Source of the DNA: Cristatella mucedo
Lineage: Eukaryota > Bryozoa > Phylactolaemata > Cristatellidae
Assembly (NCBI GenBank): GCA_009760855.2
Contig: WPIO01000180.1
Location: 310,001 to 374,000, forward strand
Length of the DNA: 64,000 bases
Direction of reading: 5' to 3'
Positions 1 to 21,440 of the stretch are shown piece by piece (position 1 is the first letter of the stretch; every line of letters starts with the position of its first letter). The notes beneath the pieces were generated by a model. It was not told the DNA's origin and did not search any database. It was given only the letters and a program-made list of their open reading frames with translations. The position numbers and the translations under genes were made by a program.

Positions 1-297
1 TGACTTGACCGCATTTAAAAAGAAATTTAAAACTCACCTATTTATGACAGCATTTAGTGGATCCCTGCGATTTTTTATTTATTTGCTTTTGCGTGCTGAC
101 ACTTTTAATGCTGCCACTAACCCACTTGCATGCAGTTCCTGTGCATGTCACGGCTAACCGTGTTATTCACGTTGTTTGCGAAGCATGATACCACTCACCA
201 TTCGATCTGTTTTCCTTTGAGGCAAATGTAAAACGCCTAGAAAAATATTGAGTTCTCTACTGGCACTTTATTAAGTGTATTATTATTATTATTGTTA
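1..297 (+). mobile_element. LINE family 1 (CR1/L2 group), 3' end fragment
   Basis: This is the 3' terminus of a LINE copy entering from the left edge. It starts in the last codons of the reverse-transcriptase ORF (the 'TAFSGS' C-terminus is recognisable). It then carries the family's 3' UTR with CATGCTG/TGCCACTAACC words and ends in an ATT repeat near 280-296. It meets an inverted copy directly at about 298. Confidence 0.75.
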
Positions 298-1340
298 TGG
301 TTAAAGGTGACATGCACAGGTTCAGCTTGCGAATGTAGTTTGTGGTCGAATGCATATTGTCAGCTCTCATATGCATACAAAGGTCAATTCACATGGACCC
401 ACTAAATCAGAGATAGGCAAACTCCCGCCTTTAGGCCAGATCCATATAGCCAATCATATAGCATATAGCCAGTGCTGCTGTCCAGCCTAGCGGCACCGTA
501 GTTTTTTAGGGATAGATCCGGCCTAGCTGAGTTGACGTGGTTTCTTTTTCCTTCACTGTATAGGTACTTTGACTTACAAGTATCGCAACTAACAAGTTTT
601 CGAGGCACAGCCGTCTTTCGGCAGCTTTTTGCTTTGAGTTGAGAGCCAAATGTTATTATGCTTGATTTTATATGCTTCGCTCGTTTCGCATTATAAACTG
701 GGCCTAGCCACTATACCCACTCCAGGCCGGGCACAGTGGGCGTGGTTTCTTCGCATCTAGTATACCTTCTTGACCTCTAGAAATGGTCTAGTAGTCCGAA
801 ACGTTTGCCAACCTTTGTGCACTAAACGATGTACTTAATAGATGCGTGTTTTGCTTCTTTTAAAATTTGATCAAGTAGGGGGTTGTAACGCCAGTCGGAA
901 GTGAATTCCAAGCTTTGGGACCATAGAAACTGAAAGCAAGGTCTCCAAAAGATTTGAGGTTCATAGAAGGTAGAGGTAAGAGATTCAATTTGCAAAAGTG
1001 GGTTGTGCTGTGTTGAGCCTGATAGGTGATTAGATGTGTTAGGTATGGTTGAGTCAAAGGATCAAAATACCTAAAAGTGAGTTTTTGAATCTTGAATTCG
1101 ATGCGTTTCTTGACTGGGGTCCAGTACAGGTCATTAGGAAGTGGTGTGGTGTGGCAACGGCCACGCTCATGACAGACATGCCTAGCTGCATAGTTTTGTA
1201 CCAGCTCTAAACGCGCGATTTCATGGACCATAAAAATCCTTTTGACTTTCAAATTTAGATGCGAATATTGAAACACAAATATAGTCTCTCTGGAGATAAA
1301 TATTTTTCGAATTGAGTCAGCAGCTTGAGTGACAAGCAAA
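298..1340 (-). mobile_element. LINE family 1 fragment, interrupted by a hAT-like MITE
   Basis: On the minus strand this carries the 3' UTR and C-terminal ORF of family 1. The translation near 1339-860 contains 'YFDPLTQPYLTHLITYQAQH' and an 'AWNSLPTGV' end, with many substitutions. The copy is split by a 412-bp insertion at 408-819. It is old and non-coding. Confidence 0.7.
408..819. mobile_element. Non-autonomous hAT-like element (MITE) with 8-bp target duplication
   Basis: The left end reads CAGAGATAGGCAAACT. The right end, reverse complemented, reads CACAAAGGTTGGCAAACG, so the ends form an imperfect terminal inverted repeat of the CAGNGNTGGGCAAA type known from hAT/Charlie elements. The flanks are CACTAAAT (400-407) and CACTAAAC (820-827), an 8-bp duplication with one mismatch, which is the hAT target-site length. 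The host LINE resumes cleanly on either side. No transposase is encoded: the only open frame inside is 68 codons without recognisable motifs. Confidence 0.7.
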
Positions 1341-2444
1341 ACTTTTGAAAATTCGTCACAGTGTAAATACTACTGAAAAAGGTGGATACTAAAGATATCT
1401 CGATACAATTTACTATTTAAAAAAGTAGTGATTCAAGACTCTCAATGGCAAATAAAAAAAATGTTTCGCTAAGCTACATCGTTGCATTGTAGACTTTAAT
1501 AAAAACTAATAAAAATATGTTCTATCGGTGAGAAAGCTGTTGGTCGAATGATAAAAGACACAATAGGTTCTCACAGACATTGTTAACACAATGATTGAAG
1601 GTGAAAGATTTCTTAAGGAAAAGACACAAGAATGTTTGAACAAGCAATTTCGATAAATTTAGGTGCAATTTTGTATCTTATTCTTTAAGTTTCTGAGCTG
1701 TTATCTATATCTTTTCAAAGTAACGTTTAGAATCTTGGTGACTTTCACACATGTTTATTTGATATATCCAGGCGTGCTTGAAGGGACCTGAACCTTGCAT
1801 ATGCGGAATTGTATAACTAAAGTATATTTTGAATAATTAGTAAATCACAAGCCTGAATTATGTACAGGGAACCGGCCTCAACAATCACACAGATTTGCAC
1901 AAAGGGGGGTGATCAGAATTAGGATTTATTCTGCTAGGAGTCACATGAACTAGAAGCATTTGCAGTTTAACCAAAAACAGCGAAATTAGCCTAGTGCAAA
2001 TAATATAAAACGTGAAATGACTAAAATATATTGCAGTTGGGCAGGTTTTTCTCGACATAAAATAGTTTGATTTCAAATATCAAAATATTTCAGGTTGCTT
2101 GTTGAAGCCTTAAAAACATTCATTAGGAATGCAGATAGTATAATATATTATTAATGAACCTCTTCTCTTTACACTGCTAAGAGAAAAATTTGAATAAACC
2201 TGATATTTTTATTTTAAGTCAGCACCATCGCTATTGAACCCACGTTCCTTTAAACAGTAGGAAAATTTTTACAGCGATATATATTTGTATATATTTCCGA
2301 CAGCGAATTTTTGAATATATCAAATGAAATTTCAAGCTTTGAGATGTGGCCTCCTTAATACCCTCCGTTCTCTAAAATCCGATTATTAGTCAATCAAGAA
2401 TCCTATTTATTGAAACCAAATCAGCCAGCTTCTGCTAACCTCTA
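1341..2444. other. Unassigned AT-rich spacer
   Basis: I see no coding exon, tRNA or recognisable transposon here. Short open frames look random. It may hide intron sequence of gene B, whose later exons must lie to the left of 4754. Confidence 0.4.
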
Positions 2445-2445
2445 A

Positions 2446-3905
2446 TAAGAATAATAATAATGTACTTGATAAAGCGCCCTCGGAGAACTTATTCTCTTTC
2501 TAGGCGCTTTACATTTGCTGCAAAGGGAAATGCAATTGAATGGTAAGTAAAATCATGCTTAAAAAAAAACAATGAATAAAATGGTTAGGGGTGACATGCA
2601 CATGGTCAGCATGCAGATGTGGTTACTTCCAGCATGCACAGTGTTAGCACGTGTAAGCACGTGAAGGACGAATCAGAGGGACCCACAAATGCTGTCCTAA
2701 ATAGGTGCGTTTCTAAGTTCTTTTTAAATGTGGTCAAATCAGAGATGTTCTGACGCAGGTCGGGAGGGAGTTCCAGGCTCTGTGAGCATACGAACTAAAT
2801 GCATGGTCTCCAAAGTATTTTAGGTTTGTACAGGGTATGTTTAGACGGCGGGATTCCGAAAAGCAGGTGGTACGATGCTTGGCTTGATGGGGGAATAGAT
2901 CTGAGAGATAGGCTGGAGCCAACGAATAAAGCGACCTAAAAGTGAGCGACAAAACCTTGAAGTCAATCCGTTGCTTGACTGGTAGCCAGTGCAGGTCGGC
3001 GAGAAGTGTAGTAATGAGGCAACGGCGAAGCTCATGACAGACAAGCATAGCTGCACAATTTTGCACCAGCTGCAATCGCCTGATCGCACGTGCCAGTAGG
3101 CCAGCTAGTAGTGAGTTGCAGAAGTCGAGATGGGGTGTCACACATGCATGGACCAACTTGGACGTGGTATCATTATCTAAACAAGCCCACATTTTAGCAA
3201 TGTTATACAGCTTAAAATAACCAGATTTGACTGTGGAGCATACATAGTCGTCTAACGAGAGGTCGCTTTGGAATATGACACCTAGATTTCGAGCTGATTC
3301 AACTAGCAATATGCTGGTAAAGCTAATATGGAGCCTCAGCCTTTCGAATTTGTGAATCACACTGGGTCCGCCCATAACTGGTAAGTTAGTTTTATCGTCA
3401 TTTAGTTTTAGAAAATTTGCTGCCATCCATGTGTGGATGGCATCAATACGTGCAGCAAGTGTGTTGAAAGAATTTGAGGTGCTCGAAGGCTGGGAGGGAT
3501 CAAAGCAAAGGTACAACTGAGTATCATCCACATAGAAGTGAAAGTCTAGATTGTGCTTGGCAATCACATCAGCAAGAGGGAGAGTATAAACCGTGAAAAG
3601 AAGCGGACCTAGCACGTAGCCCTGAGGTACTCCATGTTTCAGAGGTACTTCAGATGATCTTTGTCCATTCACGTCATTACTCTGGAGTCTCCCACTGAGG
3701 TAGGACCTGAACCACTGCAGAGCAGTGCCTGTGATGCACCGGCGAGATGAGAGGTGTTCCTGAAGAACTTTGTGATCGATGGTATCAAAACCTGCCGAAA
3801 GATCGAGCAAAACATGCAGAGACACTCTACCAAAGTCTGCATTCCTAATTAGTACCTCTAGTATTTTCGTCGTCGAGAAATCTCGCATCTTTAAAACTGA
3901 ATGCT
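2446..3905 (-). mobile_element. LINE family 1, long copy with readable RT/C-terminal ORF
   Basis: The minus-strand frame from 3909 down to 2734 stays open for 391 codons. It reads 'VPLKHGVPQGYVLGPLLF', then the catalytic box 'FYVDDTQLYLCFDPSQPS' (the family consensus is YADD, so this copy has YVDD), then 'NFLKLNDDKTN' and a C-terminal 'HRAWNSLPTCVRTSLI'. The 3' UTR follows down to an AATAATAATAA tail at about 2446. The copy lacks the endonuclease part, so it is 5'-truncated and not autonomous. Confidence 0.85.
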
Positions 3906-3956
3906 GCACCTCATTTATGAACTAGTTCGCATTTGCCGATGCAACCTGTCTTTCAT

Positions 3957-4437
3957 TAAATTTCTCTAGCCAACCTACCAGATCTACTGCCCCACAAGGC
4001 TAACCATCGTGCCACCAGCTTTTTTAAATCTAACTGTTTACCTATACCTCGTGCAAATCTCAAATCCTTTGGGGACCATGCCTTTAGTTCGTATGCTCCG
4101 AAAGCCAGGAAATCATTCCCGACTTGCCCCATGACATAATTTGACTTGACCACATTTAAAAAGCATTACAAAGGCACCTATTTGCTACAGCATTTAGTGG
4201 ATCCCTGGAATTCGTCCTTTATGTGCTTATGCATGCTGACACTGTGCATGCTGCCACTAACCACACTTTTATGCTGACATTGTGCATGTCACCCGTAACC
4301 ATGTTATTCTTGTTGTTTATCGAGCTTGCTACAATTAACCATATGATAGCGTTTCCTTGTCAGCAAACGTAAAGAGTCTGGAAAGATATTGAGTTCTCTA
4401 TGGGTGCTTTATCATGTGTGTTACTAGTATTATTATT
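3957..4437 (+). mobile_element. LINE family 1, 3' fragment
   Basis: This plus-strand copy starts in the C-terminal ORF (Leu-Leu-Pro-His-Lys-Ala-like codons, then 'FGDHAFSSYAPKA'-type codons). It runs through the 3' UTR to an ATTATTATTA tail at about 4425-4437. It lies 5'-to-5' with the minus copy ending near 3905, about 50 bases away. Confidence 0.75.
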
Positions 4438-4753
4438 AAAGCTGACAAAGTTATTAAAGCTGACTAAGTTACTGGGTTCATCCATTTTTCTCCAGTTCTT
4501 AATTTGCCGTTGTATGAGCTCAACCTAAATCTTAACAACTAGCACCAATCATTTTTCTCTTTATTAGCTTTATTATTTAGTTTTGACTCCTCAAGACAAC
4601 ATGGGTAAATTTTAGCACTTAACTATAATCAAACAACGACAGAAATTAAAAAAATTATTATCCTCAAAATTATTAAATCTTTAATCAATTATTTATTTAT
4701 TTTGGCATCTTACCTAAGTGAGCAACATTGTTACATACATTCGTTGCGCTTAC

Positions 4754-14598
<9,845 letters not shown>

Positions 14599-14599
14599 G

Positions 14600-17239
14600 C
14601 TTATAATTGTATATGTCTACAAGATAACGATATAAGGGCACAAAACACATGTCTGCCGAAACCTAGACATCGCAGCAGTAATGAAAAGCTATACGTATGT
14701 CAGCATTCATATCATGAGTGGAGCTTTGTAGGTAAAGGCAAACAAAAGGGATTAACTAAAGATTAAAACTATTGGTCTGCACGTATCTATTGCAGTTTCC
14801 GTGGAAACCTGTGCAGCAGCTGCAAAGCATCCTGCAAAAACTCTTAAGCTGCTCGAATTTTCAGAAAAAGGTTGATGAACCAAGCTCAGAAGAAAGGCTC
14901 TGATTACCCTCGAAGCAAAAGTTATGCATAGTCTTAGAGAAAAGATTCTACTCGGTTAAATTATAAGCTAAAAAAGGAAAAATCTGGATCAGTTATCTAT
15001 GAGGCAATGTGAAATTAATATAGATTAAATAAAATCAGGACATTCGAAATCTAAAATTCAGAAAGCAGAAAAGCCAAGTGAAAGTCCAGGGCAGCCCGTT
15101 TTATATTGTGGTTGATGATATGCACTTATAGCTCTGCAGCATCAAAGTCGTACTCTGTGTTAATGACCTCGACCTGCTCTATATTCATGATTGGTGTCTT
15201 ATTTTGATAACCTTAGCATGCATTTATGTACTGATGCCGTAACTACTAATCTTTCGATGCACGTTGAGAGGTTAGCTCTGACGGTACTTGCAAGGCTGCT
15301 GCAAGAAAGATGAAGCTGAAAGAGTACCCTGAATCAATATGCTTCATGTGTATTTAGATTGTATCGCGTCTAAAGAGAAATGAATATCTAGTACAGTGCT
15401 TTACACTCCCTGCAGGGCTCGTGCCGATGAAACGCAAGCCTTTAAAAGCCATTTCATAGGTCGTTAGAGGCGAGTACCTACCACCGGACCAGACAGTGCT
15501 GATCAAGGACCATGCTGTACAGCCGCAGCTGATACCTGTTATTCGCCCTGTTCTGCAGGTCCTAAGTGACCCTCCCATGTCAACGAGAAGCAGTAGACAT
15601 AAGTAGCGATGCAAGTAGCGACCGGGAAAGCCCGAGCAATGATTTCTACACTGGCATCAGACAGTCAGGCAGTATCTCACTGCCGGTAAGGTTGCTTCGA
15701 TGTCTTCAAAGCTATGGTGAGAGTCAACCTGATGTCCTTGCTTTTCGTTCAAGAGATGAACACACATCTATGCTAGGTACGTTTGGCAGAGCATTTAAAT
15801 GGTTTGAAACTTCCAATTAGCAACAGTATAATCATGAGGCACTCGATGACCATAGCTGAACCGTATCATCAAGACTAAGACTAGTCATAGCAGCCGGAGA
15901 GTTACTGGTTACGAATCCCGCCGCTGCCGACCGGGATCGTCAAAGACATATGGGCCCACTCAGGGCTCAGCTATGCCGTCCTGTGTGGTGCTCGAATCAT
16001 GTGCTGTTGAGAAAGCTGGGAGTAGGGAAGGCAAACGCAATCCACACTTACTTGAGGCCATATGAGAGAGGAACAGGGTTAGGCTAACGACCACGCAAGT
16101 GGAGATACAGCGGCCCACCAACAAGTCGAATGCTCCCAATGGAATCGCGGCTGCTAGTTATTTGGTAACCAGAAAAGGCACCAGCTGGTAACCAACAAAG
16201 GCGTCTGGGCTGAACAAACACTGTCTACGAGTGCCACCATTAAGTCATTGTGCATGCAGTGGTCTATAGAATTCTGTTTGCGGAAATACTATAGTCCTAT
16301 TATCGACTAGCCATTGCTGCGTGCCATCGTGTGGAAACTGTCTCTGTAAGAACAGGCTGCATTTGCAGCAAGCCCCACAAGATGAACAAAAGCGTGGCGA
16401 TTTTCAATAGTCGAACATCCCAATTAGCCACCGAGAGTTTTGCAGCTGGTAAAAGTATCTTGAAGCCTGGGATTTTCTTAGCAGATTATCGAAATTATCT
16501 CCTGAACCTCCCAAGTATAAGAGCCATCGGTTAATGAGTTGCTACGACCTTGAGAACCTCGCCAGTGCCGGTACCAGCTCAACACGAGCAATGTGCAGAG
16601 ACCTGCAGCTCGGTATATACTCAAACGCAATAATGACGCAGGCGTCTTATCCCGAAGCTAGCTCTAGCAGCAAAACGTTATTAGAAAAGGCGAAAAGAAT
16701 TGCCCATATCTTGGGCAAGATGCGGCCGGTGACGTCCAGCAGACTCACTCGCTTACAGGCTCGTAGCAGCTCCAGCTCAGTGCCGTGACTCACCGACCGG
16801 TAGACCGTAACTCTGACTCTGGAGCGACTGAGTTCAGATCCTTGTCTTAAATAATATCCACGGTACAAGCTACAAAGTAGTCTCTTTAATATGTAACCAT
16901 CAATCGCGATGCTCCTAAGCCTCAACTTTTCACGGCTACTTCACAGGCAGCTTTCGGTTCACATACAGTGGCCACGCTGAGAGTTCATAGTGCAGGTTTG
17001 CTTGGCAAGTTCGCACTTTGTAATTGCAGATCAATGCTGCTGGAACCGACTTGTAGCAGCTTCTCTATTAATGTAATTAGGCCTCAAGCCGAGTGCTTGA
17101 ACTATTCCTTGACGACACGTAACAAGTGCAGGCGATGCCTCAACCTAATAACACGGTGAGCCGCTTGTAGTTGCAGCACAAATCTAAGCAGGTACGGAGG
17201 CGATTAAGTATTACTAGAAACAGTAGCCGGAAAGAGCGT
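14600..17239. other. Upstream region of gene B, unassigned
   Basis: This 2.6-kb stretch lies 5' of gene B exon 1 and should hold its promoter or 5' UTR. I see no convincing TATA box. Open frames at 15566-15820, 16331-16788 and 16968-17159 show no family motif. A GGTTACGAATCCCG word near 15910 resembles a tRNA B box but has no clear partner. Confidence 0.35.
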
Positions 17240-17244
17240 CCATA

Positions 17245-17626
17245 AATTGGTGGAAGCAGCTGTTCTGACTCGAATCGTTTAGCCATACCTCGTGTGAACC
17301 TCAAAACCGTTGGAGACCGTGCCTGTTGATCGTATGGTACCAAAGCCTGAAACTTACTACCGACGTCCAGTGAAATGACGAAGTTTAAAACTAACCTTGA
17401 AAGAAGCTTAAAACTAACCTTGTCATAAAATCATTGGTGCGTCTTTGTGATTCGTCTTTCTTGAACATATACCTGCTTACATATTCGTGTCTGCTGCTTT
17501 TGTGTGCCTTCTGCTTGAAGGTGTTTCCACCGAACGTTTAGAAATAATTTATATGCAGCACCTGTAAAGTGCCTAGAGATATTCAGTTATCTGGGGGTAC
17601 TCTAAAAATCTATTACTATTATTAAG
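17245..17626 (+). mobile_element. LINE family 1, 3' fragment
   Basis: The C-terminal ORF is recognisable (CTCGTGTGAACCTCAAAACC and the AWNSLP-region remnant), followed by the 3' UTR and a TATTACTATTATTA tail at 17611-17624. It contains an internal repeat of about 20 bases near 17385-17420 (AAGCTTAAAACTAACCTTG-like), a local duplication. Confidence 0.7.
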
Positions 17627-17659
17627 AAACGTAAATTTTTATGAGGTGGCAACCATTTG

Positions 17660-18090
17660 TGCTTAATTTCTTTCTAGGCGCTTTGCAATTGCATCAAAGG
17701 AAGCAAGATCAAGTGGTTTGTGGTAGTATGGTCAATATACATAAGAATAACATAGTTACTGGCAGAATGCACAGTTTCAGCACACCTGAGCCCGTAAAAG
17801 TAGAATCACAAGGACTCATAAAATTTTGTGATAAATATATGCAATTTAGGTTTCTTTTTCCATGTTGTCAAGTCAGATGTCGTGAAGCAGGTCGCTATTG
17901 AGTTCCAGGCTTTAGGAGCGTACGAACTAAAGACGCGGTCTCCAAAGAATTTGAGGTTTGTACAAAGTATAGGTAAACCGTTCGACTTCGAAAAGCAGGT
18001 GATACTATGTTTGCCTGGTTGAGGGAGTAGATATGATTGCTGTGATAGAGCAAAAGGTTGAAGAGACCGAAAATTGAGTGAATAAGCCTT
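17660..18090 (-). mobile_element. LINE family 1, decayed 3' fragment
   Basis: Minus-strand 3' UTR (TTTCTAGGCGCTTTGCAATT) and C-terminal ORF up to the 'LTFRSLHS' region, broken by indels. It is joined end to end with a second minus copy whose tail starts at 18091. Confidence 0.65.
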
Positions 18091-18655
18091 AATAATAATG
18101 ATAATAACAATGTACTTGATAAATCGCCCTCAGAGAACTTAATCTCTTTCTAGGCGCTTTACATTTGCTGCAAAGGGAAATGCAATTGAATGGTAAGTAA
18201 AATCATGCTTGAAAAAAAATGAATAACATGGTTAGTGGTGACATGCACAGAGTCAGCATGCTAATGTGGTTAGTGGCAGCATGCAGTGTCAGCACGCATA
18301 AACACGTTAAGGACGAATCACAGGACCCACTAAATGCTGTCCTAAATAGGTGTGTTTTTAAGTTCCTTTTAAATGTGGTCAGGTCAGAGGATGTTCTGAA
18401 GCAGGTCGGGAGGGAGTTCCACGCTTTGGGAGCATACGAACTTAAAACACGGTCTCCAAAGGATTTAAGGTTCGTACGAGCTATTTCTAGACTGTTGGAT
18501 TCCAAAAAGCTGGTAGTACGATTCTTGGCCTGATTGGGGCGTATGTCGGAGAGATAGGCTGGAGCCATAGAATAAAGGTACCTAAAACTGAGCGACAAAA
18601 CCTTGAATTCAATCCGTTGCTTGACTGGTAGCCAGTGTAGGTCGGCGAGAAAGAG
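18091..18655 (-). mobile_element. LINE family 1, 3' fragment with open C-terminal frame
   Basis: AATAATAATGATAATAACAA tail at 18091, intact 3' UTR, then a 131-codon minus frame (18598-18203) with 'SLEIARTNLKSFGDRVLSSY' and 'AWNSLPTCFRTSSDLTTFK'. The copy stops abruptly near 18655. It was inserted next to or into the copy at 17660-18090. Confidence 0.8.
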
Positions 18656-18940
18656 GCATCGACATCGGCTATCGGCTCACAGCTGCATATGACTGGGGGC
18701 TATTCAATATGCCTGTGGTTTATGCTTTCAACATTCTACTGAAAAAGTGGCAAAGGTGAAGGATTACAGGCTAAAAAAAAGGCGCTAACAGTTTTGTAAT
18801 AAGCACAATAAGGAGCTCTCTCGAATACGCCAATACAATGAAGAAAGGTAGTAGAAACCTAAAATTCCTCACATAGAAAGAGTTCTTCCTTGGCATCACA
18901 GAAAATGGCATGCAGTGTGACACGTAAAGACATGAGCTGT

Positions 18941-19018
<78 letters not shown>

Positions 19019-19744
19019 AAGAAAGAGAAAGAGAAGGCAGAGCATCCAGCCTAGAGCAGCTGGATATTAACCTTAAAAGCTTGAATAGTACCGGTCTCGA
19101 TAAGCTTTATAACCGTTGCTGGGAATATTTCGTAACAATTTTTCCCATGGGAAGTGCAATCACTTTGTCTCGCACACTGTCTCTCAATTCTAAGGCTCGA
19201 GATAACAGTCAATGACTTGGAGACTTTCTAATGCTCTTGCATTAAATCTTAAACTCACTCTTCTTAATCCAGCACATTAACTGGTTTTCTGGCGGCACCA
19301 CTATGAGCTTCGACCATTGCCTGCCTATTTTCTACTTGCTGCCCTACTATCATCGGAATTTCTTAGATTAAGGGTAGTTATTTCAGTTTTGATACCTTCA
19401 TCAAGGCGTTTAAACTCGGGCGTCGCAGCAGTTTTAGAATTATTCTTAACAGATTGTCGCTTAGTCATGTTTGTCACATTATTAATTTCCAGCTTAGACT
19501 CGGACATTAGGTATTCCGTTAGAGTATCCATATCTTGAAAACTTGTTTGTCCGAATTCAGCTATCAGCTACTCAGTCACCAGCCCTTCCTCGTGGAATAC
19601 TGATCGTGAGTGCATTTTGAATTTGGGGTCAAAACATCACTCTTTCTTAATCAGCTTAAGCTAGGCTACGTAAGGCATCAAAACTTCTAGAAATTCAGCA
19701 TGTGGTTTTCACAATTCCAAAGTGCAACAGATTAGAATTGGCGG
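18656..19744. other. Unassigned spacer containing a GA microsatellite
   Basis: A pure GA tract spans 18945-19035. The rest has no recognisable gene. A minus-strand 68-codon frame at 19531-19325 is Lys/Asn-rich with no motif I know. Confidence 0.5.
18945..19035. repeat. GA microsatellite
   Basis: About 90 bp of GA dinucleotides with a GAAA-type end. Confidence 0.95.
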
Positions 19745-19870
19745 AAGAAGGGATCCAGAATAGAGACTGAATTGTAGGTCGCTCAGTTTCTCTTGATCTA
19801 ATGCTACTTTCTTAGTTACTGTCCTTACCGATGCCTTTTGAAAGGTACAGATACATGCCCTGAGACTCAT
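19745..19870 (-). mobile_element. LINE family 1, fragment of the RT N-terminal region
   Basis: The plus strand reads CTCTTGATCTAATGCTACTT and TTTTGAAAGGTACAGATACA, which parallel the better copy at 34270-34360 (codons for '[20 protein letters not shown]'). It is diverged and truncated on both sides. Confidence 0.6.
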
Positions 19871-19898
19871 GGCATATTATAATATATTAATATATTAA

Positions 19899-20042
19899 TA
19901 TAGTTCATTTGTATAGCCCCCTAAGAGAACTTAATCTCTATTCAGGTGCTTCACATATGCCACGGGGCTCGAGCCCACGACCTCGGCCAGACCTTGGTCT
20001 GGGCGAGCACCTGAACCACTAGGTCAAACCAGCGCAGGCGAA
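19899..20042 (-). mobile_element. tRNA-derived SINE with LINE-like tail
   Basis: Read on the minus strand, the head has an A-box-like TAGTGGTTCAGGTGCTCGCC and a B-box-like GTCGTGGGCTCGAGCCCC, spaced as in a tRNA promoter. The tail reads AGCACCTGAATAGAGATTAA then TTCTCTTAGGGGGCT. It parallels the family 1 LINE 3' end (AGCGCCTAGAAAGAGATTAA, TTCTCTGAGGGCGCT). A second copy lies at 49312-49447. Confidence 0.75.
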
Positions 20043-20045
20043 TCA

Positions 20046-21139
20046 CATTCTGTTTATAAACTTCCAGCCGGAATCAGAGAGGCAATCCACGACACCGATG
20101 AGCCACAATTTTCAAATGTTTTTGATGAGGGATTAGTCAAGCATAATGGTGACCTAGATATAAAATGCTTACTGCATTCGGTGAAAACTGATAAGAAACT
20201 GGGCCTTCATAAGCAGTCACAGCACGGTTTCGTCATCGGTGTAGCCGAAGTTATTGAAGTTTAATATTGCATGCAGAGGCCTTTAACCTTATATTAATCT
20301 TGCATTTTTCTTAAGTTTTCTTTGATTTACTTATCTGCATTTAATTCAATCATTTTCGTGCTACGGTTCTGCTTCATTGCCCCACAGGCAGGCAGCCAAT
20401 TTTTTTGAATCGGAAAGCGTCAACACAGTTGGCAGTCTGCAGACAGTTCTCCCGCACCGAATATCAGCTCACCGTGGTACGACAGAGGCATGCAACCCAT
20501 CCCAACCATCTGAAACTATCGGCCTGAACAGCCAGCACATACTGAATCCTAAGGATCTGAGATGCCTAGGCGGCTCATGGTCTTCTAACAGCTAGTGAGT
20601 TCCACTCTGAATGACTTCAAACGATCGAAGCATGGTGATCGACACATAACGATCGCACACTGAGTTAGTCAGACAGATCGATCAGTTAACAGAGATACAC
20701 ATCAACTGCAGGCGGCCACGGCTTGCTCGTATAGCCAAACTTAGAGCACGCATTTATACCAGGCAAAGGCTAAACAATTACCAAGTCTGCAGACCTGCAA
20801 GGGCAAGTTGCAACATTTCTGAAGTTACAAAAAAGCATACACCAATACCATTGGATTAAGCATACATGAAGACAGCAGCCTGTTTCTGTACACAGCAAGG
20901 GTCAGCTAAATTGAGCCGGACTACTTTGGCACTCAATCAAGCTGATGACAGAGCAGAGCGGGTAGTTATACAGGTCACAGCTCCTCCATCTATTCCACTG
21001 CCTCATTATAGCATTTATTGTGCTAGTAAAGAATGGCAGGGTACAGAGACAGAGTAGAAGTGAGGCCATGGAAACAAGGTGTACAGTGCCAGTAGTGTTG
21101 TGTTACTGGGAAATAAACTTACGGATAAATTCACTCGTG
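20046..21139. other. Unassigned spacer
   Basis: No gene or clear repeat recognised. It separates two pieces of what may be one old minus-strand LINE (19745-19870 and 21140-21440), so it may include later insertions. Confidence 0.35.
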
Positions 21140-21440
21140 GCCCTCTTGAACGTTGACGTTGAGGTACAGCACGGAATTGAGGTCAAGAGTCCTTTAAGGT
21201 TTTTAGTAAGGGACACGTGTCTGGAGGGGATCCTTCTACCTTAGTGACAGGCTCTTTGATTTTTTTCAATCTCGCCGACAAAAAGTCAAAGGATCGGCTA
21301 CATCAAAGAAGCTAAACTGCCAACGAACGATTAAGGAGATGACTGATTGCAGAACTCGTCATTTTCTGACAGTTTATCTGTGATTTAATAACGCTTCTAT
21401 AGAAACTAGACTTGGCCTTTGCTAAGATCTATTGGTACTA
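21140..21440 (-). mobile_element. LINE family 1, linker region between endonuclease and RT
   Basis: The plus strand at 21370-21430 (CTTCTATAGAAACTAGACTT, GGCCTTTGCTAAGATCTATT) closely matches 34740-34790 of the longest copy. The 21150-21300 part matches its 34500-34650 region with gaps. On the minus strand this encodes the '[14 protein letters not shown]' segment. Confidence 0.65.

Noticed and set aside
402-608. Transposase remnant inside the hAT-like element
   Set aside because: The 68-codon frame shows no hAT motif and overlaps the TIR. The element looks non-autonomous.
2841-3089. Second-frame ORFs such as 'MRSGDCSWCKIVQLCLS' seen at LINE copies (also 47952, 53348)
   Set aside because: They are shadow frames of the LINE RT ORF. 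They recur because the LINE recurs, and the main frame carries the RT motifs.
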